This document shows, in pieces, positions 8,414 to 18,640 of a DNA stretch of 64,000 bases. How positions within the stretch are numbered: the stretch's first letter is position 1; each line of letters begins with the position of its first letter. Origin of the DNA: Diaphorobacter ruginosibacter (GTDB taxonomy: Bacteria > Pseudomonadota > Gammaproteobacteria > Burkholderiales > Burkholderiaceae_C). Below the pieces are notes generated by a model that was not told where the DNA came from, made no database searches, and saw only the letters and a program-made list of their open reading frames with translations. The stretch is from contig NZ_CP060714.1 of the NCBI RefSeq assembly GCF_014395975.1, forward strand, positions 2,790,001 through 2,854,000, in the 5' to 3' direction. Made by a program: the position numbers and the translations under genes.

Positions 8414-9541
8414 ATGAGCCAGTTTGATGCGTTCGTCGGCACCCGGCCGGTCACCGACCGCCATGCTTTCGACATCCAGGCACTCGCCGACTGGATGGAT
8501 CGTCATGTCGATGGCTTCGCCGGGCCGCTGACGGTCGAGATGTTCAAGGGCGGACAATCCAACCCCACCTACCGGCTGCTCACTCCCGCATGCAGCTATG
8601 TGATGCGGTCCAAGCCCGGTCCGGCGGCCAAGCTGCTGCCCTCGGCGCATGCCATCGAACGCGAACACGCCGTCATGGGTGCGCTTGCCGGCACCGATGT
8701 CCCCGTGCCGCAGATGCTCGCCGTGTGCGAGGACGAATCGGTCATCGGGCGGGCCTTCTACATCATGGAATACAAGGAGGGCCGCGTCCTGTGGGACCAG
8801 TCGCTGCCCGGCATGTCCGCCGCGCAGCGCGCCGCCATCTACGACGAGATGAACCGTGTCATCGCCGCGCTGCACAGCGTGGACTTCGCCGCACGGGGCC
8901 TCTCGGAATTCGGCAGGCCCGGCAACTACTTCGAGCGCCAGATCGCGCGCTGGAGCAAGCAATACCTGGCCTCCGTCACGCAGCCGATTCCCGAGATGGA
9001 GCGCCTCATGCAGTGGTTGCCTGCGCACATGCCGGCCAGCGCGCGCGACGAGCGGCTGGTGTCCATCGTGCATGGCGACTACCGCCTGGACAACCTGATG
9101 TTCCATCCCACGGAGCCGCGCGTCGTCGCGGTGCTCGACTGGGAACTGTCCACGCTGGGCCATCCGCTGGCGGACTTCAGCTACCACTGCATGTCCTGGC
9201 ACATTCCGCACGAACTCTCCCGGGGCATCGGCGGACTGGACCTGGCGGCACTCGGCATCCCCGACGAGGACAGCTACATCACGCGCTACTGCGAACGCAC
9301 CGGCATCGCCCGCTTCTGCGAGGAGCATGGCATCACCACGCGCGAGGCATTGCGCGCCGACTGGCCCTGGTACCTGGCCTACAACATGTTCCGCATCGCC
9401 GCCATCCTGCAGGGCATCGCCAAGCGCGTGGAGGCCGGAACGGCCGCGAGTGCGCAGGCACGTGCGATGGGGGCACAGGCCCTGCCGATCGCACAGCTTG
9501 CGTGGTCGGTGGCCGAGCAGTTCGACCACAGGCCACGCTGA
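8414..9541 (+). CDS. APH-family phosphotransferase paired with an acyl-CoA dehydrogenase (LvaA/ACAD10-like)
   Basis: A 375-residue kinase of the aminoglycoside-phosphotransferase fold. The catalytic loop is HGDYRLDNLMF with H220, D222 and N227, and the metal-binding aspartate is D242 in LDWELSTLG. It is not a resistance gene by context: an acyl-CoA dehydrogenase follows 49 nt later. In Pseudomonas LvaA and in vertebrate ACAD10/ACAD11, kinases of this kind phosphorylate a 4-hydroxyacyl-CoA so that a linked dehydrogenase-fold enzyme can remove the phosphate. By inference this protein does the same on an unknown hydroxyacyl-CoA. The start at 8414 has AAGGAG upstream. Confidence 0.85.
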   Translation: MSQFDAFVGTRPVTDRHAFDIQALADWMDRHVDGFAGPLTVEMFKGGQSNPTYRLLTPACSYVMRSKPGPAAKLLPSAHAIEREHAVMGALAGTDVPVPQMLAVCEDESVIGRAFYIMEYKEGRVLWDQSLPGMSAAQRAAIYDEMNRVIAALHSVDFAARGLSEFGRPGNYFERQIARWSKQYLASVTQPIPEMERLMQWLPAHMPASARDERLVSIVHGDYRLDNLMFHPTEPRVVAVLDWELSTLGHPLADFSYHCMSWHIPHELSRGIGGLDLAALGIPDEDSYITRYCERTGIARFCEEHGITTREALRADWPWYLAYNMFRIAAILQGIAKRVEAGTAASAQARAMGAQALPIAQLAWSVAEQFDHRPR

Positions 9542-9590
9542 CCGGATCGACGACAACCCGCGGCATGGCGCCGCAGCAGAGGAGGATTTC

Positions 9591-10865
9591 ATGGACTTCG
9601 ACTATTCGCCCAAGACCAAGGCGCTGCAGGCACGCGTGCTGCAGTTCATGGACGAGCACATCTACCCCGCCGAAGCCGAATACGCGCGCGAGCTCGCGGC
9701 CCATACCGCCGCCGGCAGGCGCTGGACTCCGCTGCCGGTGATCGAACGTCTCAAGCAGCAGGCGCGGGAGGCCGGCCTGTGGAACCTGTTCCTTCCGCAG
9801 GACACCGCCGAGATTGCGGGCTACCAGGGCGCGGGACTGACCAACCAGGAATACGCCCCGCTCTCCGAGATCATGGGCCGCGTGCCCTGGGCGAGCGAGG
9901 TGTTCAACTGCTCCGCGCCTGACACCGGCAACATGGAGACCATCGCGCGCTACGGCAGCGAGGAATTGAAGGCCCGCTGGCTCAAGCCCCTGCTCGAAGG
10001 CGAGATCCGCTCCGCCTTCGCGATGACGGAACCCGAGGTGGCATCGTCCGACGCCACCAACATCTGCACGCGCATCACGCGCGATGGCGACGACTATGTC
10101 ATCAACGGCCACAAGTGGTGGATCTCGGGTGCGGCCGACCCACGCTGCAAGGTCTTCATCGTCATGGGCAAGACCGATCCCGAAGCACCCAGGCACTCCC
10201 AGCAGAGCATGATCGTGGTGCCGGCCGACACCCCGGGCATCCGGATCGTGCGCCCCCTCACGGTGTTCGGATACGACGATGCCCCGCACGGCCACGTCGA
10301 GATGTTCTTCGAGAACGTGCGCGTGCCGGCCAGCAACATCCTGCTCGGCGAAGGCCGTGGCTTCGAGATCGCCCAGGGCCGCCTCGGCCCGGGACGCATC
10401 CACCACTGCATGCGTACCATCGGGCTGGCAGAACGCGCGCTCGAACTGATGTGCAAGCGCACGAGCGAGCGCGTGGCCTTCGGCAAGCCGATCGCTGCGC
10501 AGACCGTCACGCAGGAGCGCATCGCCGAGGCACGCTGCAAGATCGACATGGCGCGGCTGCTCACGCTCAAGGCGGCATGGCTCATGGACACCGCGGGCAA
10601 CAAGGTCGCCCGCACCGAGATCGCAATGATCAAGGTGGTCGCGCCGAAGATGGCCTGCGAAGTCATCGACTGGGCCATCCAGGCCCACGGCGGCGGCGGC
10701 ATGAGCGATGATTTCCCGCTTGCCTATGCCTACACGCTGGTGCGCACACTGCGCTTTGCCGATGGCCCGGACGAAGTGCACCGCAATGCCATCGCGAAAT
10801 GGGAGCTGGGCAAGCACGGCAGCTACGGCCGCCACGCGGAGACACCGGTCACGCGCGGCAGCTGA
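9591..10865 (+). CDS. Acyl-CoA dehydrogenase, ACAD10/11-like
   Basis: A flavoprotein of 424 residues, longer than typical short-chain acyl-CoA dehydrogenases (about 380) and the size of the ACAD10/11 and LvaC group. It shows the FAD/substrate motif AFAMTEPEVASSDATN (about residues 142-157), INGHKWWISGA, and the C-terminal QAHGGGGMSDDFPLA and RFADGPDEVH blocks. A strong GGAGGA ribosome-binding site precedes the ATG at 9591. It likely forms one transcription unit with the kinase gene in front. Its reaction may be phosphate elimination and isomerisation rather than simple dehydrogenation, if the kinase pairing is right. Confidence 0.88.
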   Translation: MDFDYSPKTKALQARVLQFMDEHIYPAEAEYARELAAHTAAGRRWTPLPVIERLKQQAREAGLWNLFLPQDTAEIAGYQGAGLTNQEYAPLSEIMGRVPWASEVFNCSAPDTGNMETIARYGSEELKARWLKPLLEGEIRSAFAMTEPEVASSDATNICTRITRDGDDYVINGHKWWISGAADPRCKVFIVMGKTDPEAPRHSQQSMIVVPADTPGIRIVRPLTVFGYDDAPHGHVEMFFENVRVPASNILLGEGRGFEIAQGRLGPGRIHHCMRTIGLAERALELMCKRTSERVAFGKPIAAQTVTQERIAEARCKIDMARLLTLKAAWLMDTAGNKVARTEIAMIKVVAPKMACEVIDWAIQAHGGGGMSDDFPLAYAYTLVRTLRFADGPDEVHRNAIAKWELGKHGSYGRHAETPVTRGS

Positions 10866-10912
10866 TACGGCGGTAGCGCCGCAGAGGCCGTTTGCAGTCA
10901 CAATGCACGGCC

Positions 10913-11563
10913 ATGCCCATCGACACGCCCCAGCTTCTCGATACCGCGCGCCAGATCATCGAAATTTCGGCGACCATCGCGTTCGCGCTTTCGGGCGTGC
11001 TCAAGGCGGCGCATAAGAAGCTGGACGTCGTGGGGGTCTGCGTGCTGGCCTTCATCGCAGCCTTCGGGGGCGGCACGCTGCGCGACCTGCTGCTGGACAA
11101 CCGCCCGTTCTTCTGGGCCAGCCATGACTACCTGGTCTGGGCCGTCCTGTTCATGAGCCTGCTGGCCATCAGTTTCTTGCGGCGCAAGCACTTTCAGATC
11201 ACCGAGCGCGCCATGCTCTGGCCCGACATGCTGGGACTGGGACTCTTCACCGCGGTCGGCGTGGACCTTGCCGCTGAGCTGGGCATGTCTCCGCTGATCA
11301 GCGTGATGATGGGCGTGGTGACCGGCGTGTTCGGCGGCGTGCTGCGCGACGTGCTCTGCGGCGAGATCCCGCAGGCCTTCAGGGATCACCAGCCCTATGC
11401 CGTCTGCGCCTTCGCGGGAGGCGGTGCCGATCTGCTGCTGCGGCAATTCGACGCGGTGCACGAGACCGCCCCGCTGCTCGCGTGCGTGGTGGTCACGGCA
11501 GGGTTGCGTGCGCTGGCGATGTGGCGGCAGTGGCGCATTCCCTCCTGGCGCATGGAGGATTGA
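10913..11563 (+). CDS. TRIC-type channel / UPF0126 membrane protein
   Basis: An integral membrane protein of 216 residues with about seven hydrophobic segments. It carries the internal repeat of this family, each half ending in a G-rich kink followed by Arg-Asp: FGGGTLRD in the first half and FGGVLRDVLCGE in the second. Bacterial TRIC proteins form trimeric monovalent-cation channels; some UPF0126 members have been linked to glycine uptake, so the substrate is open. The ATG at 10913 lies 8 nt after a CACAAT box, with no clear ribosome-binding site. Confidence 0.85.
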   Translation: MPIDTPQLLDTARQIIEISATIAFALSGVLKAAHKKLDVVGVCVLAFIAAFGGGTLRDLLLDNRPFFWASHDYLVWAVLFMSLLAISFLRRKHFQITERAMLWPDMLGLGLFTAVGVDLAAELGMSPLISVMMGVVTGVFGGVLRDVLCGEIPQAFRDHQPYAVCAFAGGGADLLLRQFDAVHETAPLLACVVVTAGLRALAMWRQWRIPSWRMED

Positions 11564-11573
11564 GGGCCGCCGC

Positions 11574-11660
11574 TCACAGCGGCTGCACCCTGGAGAGGTC
11601 GGGCTGGTCCAGCCACTCGGAGAATTCCTCCGCCAGCCCGTAGGTCGCACGGATGCGCAA
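11574..11660 (-). pseudogene. Possible remnant coding tail downstream of the HDOD gene
   Basis: In the same frame as the HDOD gene, after its stop and a second stop 15 nt later, 28 codons read LRIRATYGLAEEFSEWLDQP and on to a final stop. The composition looks like protein (balanced charge, aromatic residues) rather than noise. It could be the 3' end of a lost gene, or the original end of the HDOD protein cut off by mutation. It fills most of the gap between the TRIC-type gene and the HDOD gene. Confidence 0.35.
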
Positions 11661-11678
11661 TCAAGGCACGTTGCTGCG

Positions 11679-12494
11679 TCATTCGTCGTCCTGGCTGGGC
11701 TTCCAGTTGATCGGGTCCTGCTGCAGCACGGTATCGATGTCGAGGCCCAGCGTCATGCCGACCTCCCCCGGATAGGTCACCGCCAATTCGCGCTCGTTGA
11801 GCTGGGCTTCACGCGCGCGCGAACGCCAGACCGCCAAGTGCAGCACGGCGGCGAGCGGCTCGTACGAGTCGTTGTCGAGCGGATTGGCCTGGTAGCACAG
11901 CGCCTCCACCAGAATCTGCGGAAGCTGCCAGCGCTTGACGAGGCCGGCACCCACCTGCGCATAGCTGAAGCCGAACAGCCGGGTTTCGAATTCAGCGCGC
12001 GTCAGCGCGAACGTGCCGCTGAGCGCATTGAGGCTGTGGATCCGGTCGGCCTCGCTGCGGTGGATCACCAGTTCGCCCACCGCATGCAGCAGGCCCGCCG
12101 TATAGGCGACCATGGGGTTGAGATAGACAATGCCCGCAAGCGAGCGTGCAAGGCGCGCGGTATTGAGGCTGTAGCGCCAGAACTGCTGCAGGTTCATTCC
12201 CGGAACCGCACGCGATGCCGTGCCCACGGGCGCCGCGGTCACCACTTCGCGCAATACCGGAAGAGGCAGCAGTGCCAGTGCCTCGGGCACACCGAACACC
12301 ATGCGGTGGGCACCGTGGCGCGCATCGTTCGCCTTCTGCAGAAGTATCGAGGTCAGCCCCGGGTCGCTGCCGAACAACTGGCTCAACCGTGCCATCTGCG
12401 GCTGCGGCGCGACCAGCTCGCTCATCAGGAGCGCCACCGTGCGCGGAAGACTTGGCACTACCAGCGATTGATCCTGCATCTCGGGAACCGACAC
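11679..12494 (-). CDS. HDOD-domain signalling protein
   Basis: An HDOD-domain protein of 271 residues from the GTG at 12494. A GGAGGAGG box lies just upstream of that GTG; the ATG at 12509 would place this box inside the coding region. The HDOD core runs from about residue 10 to 200 (LPRTVALLMSEL, then the HD-like AGLLHAVGELVIHRS region). HDOD proteins are relatives of HD-GYP phosphodiesterases that usually lack catalytic residues and act as signalling adaptors in motility or stress control. No second output domain is present. Two in-frame stops follow, then an apparent coding remnant. Confidence 0.8.
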   Translation of the reverse strand: MSVPEMQDQSLVVPSLPRTVALLMSELVAPQPQMARLSQLFGSDPGLTSILLQKANDARHGAHRMVFGVPEALALLPLPVLREVVTAAPVGTASRAVPGMNLQQFWRYSLNTARLARSLAGIVYLNPMVAYTAGLLHAVGELVIHRSEADRIHSLNALSGTFALTRAEFETRLFGFSYAQVGAGLVKRWQLPQILVEALCYQANPLDNDSYEPLAAVLHLAVWRSRAREAQLNERELAVTYPGEVGMTLGLDIDTVLQQDPINWKPSQDDE

Positions 12495-12731
12495 CCAACC
12501 TCCTCCCATTCATATGGATGGGGTCGATTATCCACAGCGGTGCTCACCTCAACGGGAATTTCTCACAGGTGTTCACAAGATGCAACGCCCTTGCACCTGC
12601 CTCCCCGTGCAGGGGCAATGACCGTGAAATAAGCCCCAAGCGAAGTTGAAGGCGGGTAAAGAGGTTCTGACTGCGTGCGGTCTGCTATGAGGTGGGGCTG
12701 GTTCGGCTTCTGCTTTCTATGTTTGAGGGTG

Positions 12732-13179
12732 GAGGCCGGGACTGCCCCCGGCGGGGCAGTAACTTTTTGGTCTTGCCCAAAAAGTCACCAAAAATGCGCT
12801 TTGAATGCGGGGGCACGCGGTAAAACTCACTTCGCGCTGCGCGCTCCGCTCAGACAGCCACCGCGAGTCAGTTGGGAAGAAGTGTGTACGGCACATTGCT
12901 TCGCTCGTGCCGGGCTCGCCCGACTTCGGGCGAGCTGACTGCACCCACTTTGAACCGCTGGGGTGAATTGTTCACTGAGCATCTCGCGAAGTCGCGAGAT
13001 GCCAAAGCACGAGCGCAGCGACGTGCCGAATGCCCCTCCCCCTAATCTGACTCACGGCGGCTGTCTGAACGGAGTGACGAAGGAACGAAGAGAGTTCTGC
13101 CGTGGGTATTGAAACGCCTTTTTGGTGACTTTTTGCGCGCGCAAAAAGTGACTGCCCCGCCGGGGGCACTCCCGGCCTC
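12732..13179. repeat. Large imperfect inverted repeat (about 450 bp)
   Basis: The left arm 12732-12910 and right arm 13007-13179 are imperfect reverse complements. GAGGCCGGGACTGCCCCCGG answers CCGGGGGCACTCCCGGCCTC, and CTCAGACAGCCACCGCGAGT answers the region 13049-13072; CGGCACATTGCTTCGCTCGT also has a partner. The ~96-bp centre holds two perfect 22-nt hairpins: 12914-12935 (GCTCGCCCGA/TCGGGCGAGC) and 12980-13001 (CATCTCGCGA/TCGCGAGATG). No credible gene is present from 12495 to 13267. It looks like a dispersed intergenic element with no transposase; transcribed, it would make one long hairpin RNA. Confidence 0.8.
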
Positions 13180-13267
13180 TGTCCTAAAAAAGACCTTGGG
13201 AACAAAAAGCCGCCCCGAGCGCAATGGAAGGCTTTGTTCCATTCCGCCCCAGAGCGTGCTTGCGATC

Positions 13268-15619
<2,352 letters not shown>

Positions 15620-15854
15620 GAACTCACTGGCTCGCCAAGGCGGCGATTCAACTTACGCGAAGCGGCAGAGTTTGCCACACGTGGGCCGGGCGCCCGGGCG
15701 GGCGAATGTCAGAAATCGTACATCCCGCGCCGCACATCGCTGTATAAGCCTGCATCCGGCACCGCCACACGGTATTTCGGCTGTAATACGATGGAGCGCA
15801 CCCGAACGACGAACGAATCCAGGAATCCGGTCCTGCTCCCCCTTTTTGCACACC

Positions 15855-16253
15855 ATGAGCTCCGCGCCCTTTCCCATCCGCACAGAATGCCCACCGGGCG
15901 CGTGTGTCTGCGGCAGGGACGCCTTGTTGCAGTCGCCCGGGGCCGACCTGCGCATTCTGCGGCTCACCCGCGAGGAGGAAAAGCGGCTGGTGCAGCGGCT
16001 TGAGAACCTGGCGTCGCTCGATGACCTGCGCCACCTGCAGGACCTGCTGCGGCGGCAACTGGGCATCGAACTGACGATCAGCCTCGGGCCCCACGAGGTG
16101 CGCAGCCTGCGCGGCATCGCCATCCTCGTGAACGAACAGCCCGGCCTGTGCAAGAAGACACGCCAGAACATTCCCGCAGCCATCAAGAAGAGCATGGAGC
16201 TACATCCCGAAATCGCCTACGACCTGCTCGATGAAGGCGGTCTGTTTGCATAA
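15855..16253 (+). CDS. Conserved protein of unknown function with Cys-rich N-terminus
   Basis: A protein of 132 residues that I recognise only as a type conserved among betaproteobacteria, without known function. The first 15 residues contain three cysteines (TECPPGACVCGRD), which could bind a metal or form disulfides. The middle is helical and highly charged (LTREEEKRLVQRLENL). A fourth cysteine lies in NEQPGLCKKTRQNIPAAIKK, with a basic stretch, before an acidic tail. There is no signal peptide or membrane segment. It is followed 8 nt later by the DUF72 gene, so the two are probably co-transcribed. Confidence 0.75.
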   Translation: MSSAPFPIRTECPPGACVCGRDALLQSPGADLRILRLTREEEKRLVQRLENLASLDDLRHLQDLLRRQLGIELTISLGPHEVRSLRGIAILVNEQPGLCKKTRQNIPAAIKKSMELHPEIAYDLLDEGGLFA

Positions 16254-16261
16254 GTTAGTCA

Positions 16262-17431
16262 ATGAGTAGTCAGCCCATGAACAAGGAAATCAGCGAGGAC
16301 GTGCAGGACGAACCCGTGCAGGACGATCTTTTCGGCGCGCCGCCCACGCCTCCGTCCCGGCCGACGGCGAAATCGCTGGTATCCGCTGCAGACGAGGCAG
16401 ACGCCAACCCGGATTCGGTCGATGACAAGACCTCTTCAAAGCCCTCGCGCCGCGCCGGACTGCAACCCTTCGACTGGAAGCCAGAGCTACGGGCACTGGG
16501 TGCCGCACTGCCTCCCAACGTGCGCCTGGGCACATCATCATGGAGCTACCCCGGGTGGACGGGCCTCGTGTGGGAATCGAGCGCTTCGGAGCAGACACTC
16601 TCGCGCAAGGGATTGCCGGTCTATTCACAGCATCCGCTGCTGCGCACCGTGAGCATCGACCGCAGCTTCTACCGCCCGCTGACGGCCAGTGACTACGCAC
16701 GGTATGCGGCGCAGGTTCCACCCGAATTCCGCTTCATGGTGAAGGCCCCCAGCCTGATCACCGATGCGCTGGTGCGCAGCGACGACGGACGCGGCAAGGA
16801 GCCCAATCCCGCGTTCCTGAGCCCCGAACTGGCACTGCAGGAATTCGTGGCCCCGGCGCTCGAAGGCCTGGGCCGCACCCTGGGCGCGCTGGTCTTCCAG
16901 CTCTCGCCGCTGCCCTGGAACATGCTCGAACGCCTGCCCGAAACCATCGAGCGGCTGGGCCGCATGCTGAGCGCCCTGCCCACCCTTGCGCCGCTGGCGC
17001 CGGACGGCGTGATCGCCGTCGAGGTGCGCGACCCGCAATGGCTGGCGCCCGACATGCTGCCGCTGTTCGCCAGCGCCCTGCGCGAAGGCCATGCCACCTA
17101 CTGCGTGGGCCTGCATGCCAAGATGCCGCCGCTCTCGGAACAGCTGAAACTGCTGCGCAAGCTCTGGCCCGGTCCGCTCGTATGCCGCTGGAACCTTCAC
17201 CCCATCCACGGCCCCTACGGCTATGCAGATGCGGAAAAGCTCTATTCGCCCTATGACCGCATCCACCATCCCGAGCCCGAGCTGCACGCGGAACTCGCCC
17301 GGCTGATCCAGACCTTCGCATCGCACGGCCAGAACGTCTACGTGGCGATCAGCAATCATGCGGAAGGCTGCGCGCCTCTGTCGGTACAGTCGCTGGCCAC
17401 CCGCATCGACGCGCTGCAGCCGCCACGCTGA
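16262..17431 (+). CDS. DUF72 family protein
   Basis: A 389-residue protein with an acidic, low-complexity first ~75 residues and then a DUF72 TIM-barrel-like domain. Family marks are LGTSSWSYPGWTGLVW (about 90-105), SIDRSFYRPLT with the conserved Tyr, FRFMVKAP (the usual F-x-F-x-x-K position), IAVEVRDPQWL, and the Asn near the end in YVAISNHAEG. DUF72 structures exist but the activity is not settled; a nucleic-acid-related role has been suggested. It starts 8 nt after the upstream unknown gene and is likely in its operon. Confidence 0.85.
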   Translation: MSSQPMNKEISEDVQDEPVQDDLFGAPPTPPSRPTAKSLVSAADEADANPDSVDDKTSSKPSRRAGLQPFDWKPELRALGAALPPNVRLGTSSWSYPGWTGLVWESSASEQTLSRKGLPVYSQHPLLRTVSIDRSFYRPLTASDYARYAAQVPPEFRFMVKAPSLITDALVRSDDGRGKEPNPAFLSPELALQEFVAPALEGLGRTLGALVFQLSPLPWNMLERLPETIERLGRMLSALPTLAPLAPDGVIAVEVRDPQWLAPDMLPLFASALREGHATYCVGLHAKMPPLSEQLKLLRKLWPGPLVCRWNLHPIHGPYGYADAEKLYSPYDRIHHPEPELHAELARLIQTFASHGQNVYVAISNHAEGCAPLSVQSLATRIDALQPPR

Positions 17432-17536
17432 GGCCGCGCTCCCGTCCAGCTCCACCGCGCCACGGCCCGGCCGGTCTTGACGAGCAGGCACATTGCGAGG
17501 AAGCTCCGTTTGCATGGACATCGATTGGAGCCCATC

Positions 17537-18640
17537 ATGTCTTCCACTCCCCTGCCCCGGCCCACGGTTCGCACGGAGTTCCTGAGCGCCGGCAACGCGG
17601 CGCGGCTGGTCTCCCGGACCGGCGTGATCGAATGCCTGCGTCGGATGGCCGACGCCATCGAGGCGGACTTCTCCCGCTGGCGGGACTTTGACAAGTCCGC
17701 ACGCATCGCGGCCCATTCGCCCAGCGGCGTGATCGAGCTGATGCCCGTGGCCGACGCCGATGACTATGCCTTCAAGTACGTCAACGGCCATCCCGTCAAC
17801 ACGCGGCACGGCCTGCCCACCGTGATGGCCTTCGGCGCGCTCGCGGACGTGGCGACCGGAGCCCCGCGCTTCCTGAGCGAGCTCACGCTGACCACGGCCC
17901 TGCGCACCGCCGCCACGTCGCTGGTGGCGGCACGGCGGCTTGCAAGGAGCGACAGCACCTGCATGGCGCTCATCGGCAATGGTTCGCAGAGTGAGTTCCA
18001 GGCGCTGGCCTTCATCGGCCTGCTTGGAATCAGGGAGTTGCGCCTGTTCGACACCGATCCGGCCGCCACGGCCAAGCTGATGCGCAACATCGCCCCATGG
18101 GCGGAGTCCTGTGGCGCGGAGATCAGGGACTGCCCGTCCGTGCATGAAGCGGTGCGCGGCGCGGATGTGGTCACGACCCTCACGGCCCACAAGTCGCGTG
18201 CCACGGTCTTCAACGCCAGCATGCTCGCGCCCGGCATGCACATCAATGCCGTTGGCGGCGACTGCCCTGGCAAGACGGAACTCACGGCCGCCGTGCTCAA
18301 GCGCAGCTCCGTGTTCGTCGAGTATGAACCGCAGACCCGTATCGAAGGCGAACTGCAGCAGATGCCGCCCGACTTTCCGGTGACCGAACTCTGGGAGGTC
18401 ATTGCCGGGCATGCGCAAGGCAGGACGTCACACCGTCAGGTCACGCTGTTCGACTCGGTGGGGTTCGCGCTCGAGGATTACTCCGCGCTGCGCACCATGC
18501 AGGGGCTGGCGCGCAGCGCGGACCTGCTCGAGACCATCGACCTGATTCCCGAACTGCACGATCCCAAGGACTTGTTCGCCATGGTGCGCAACGCGCAAGA
18601 GAACGTGCGGGTCAGTGCCCCGCTGCGCCGTCGCGCTTGA
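17537..18640 (+). CDS. Ornithine cyclodeaminase / mu-crystallin family protein
   Basis: A protein of 367 residues from the ATG at 17537, which has GGAG 6 nt upstream. The family deaminates and cyclises L-ornithine to proline, or acts as imine reductases. Visible family blocks are the substrate region FKYVNGHPVNTRHGLPTVMA (about 75-94), the Rossmann part CMALIGNGSQSEFQALAF (usually GxGxQ, here GNGSQ) and INAVGGDCPGKTEL with the catalytic Asp. The 3' end overlaps the convergent MFS gene by 29 nt. The true substrate is not given by the context. Confidence 0.85.
   Translation: MSSTPLPRPTVRTEFLSAGNAARLVSRTGVIECLRRMADAIEADFSRWRDFDKSARIAAHSPSGVIELMPVADADDYAFKYVNGHPVNTRHGLPTVMAFGALADVATGAPRFLSELTLTTALRTAATSLVAARRLARSDSTCMALIGNGSQSEFQALAFIGLLGIRELRLFDTDPAATAKLMRNIAPWAESCGAEIRDCPSVHEAVRGADVVTTLTAHKSRATVFNASMLAPGMHINAVGGDCPGKTELTAAVLKRSSVFVEYEPQTRIEGELQQMPPDFPVTELWEVIAGHAQGRTSHRQVTLFDSVGFALEDYSALRTMQGLARSADLLETIDLIPELHDPKDLFAMVRNAQENVRVSAPLRRRA

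Noticed and set aside
8414..9541. Reading the APH-fold kinase as an antibiotic resistance gene.
   Set aside because: It is coupled to an acyl-CoA dehydrogenase and resembles metabolic kinases of the LvaA/ACAD10 type.
16625..18418. 597-codon ORF on the minus strand across the DUF72 and ornithine cyclodeaminase genes.
   Set aside because: Shadow frame: His/Arg/Gly-rich with no family blocks, opposite two recognisable genes in high-GC DNA.
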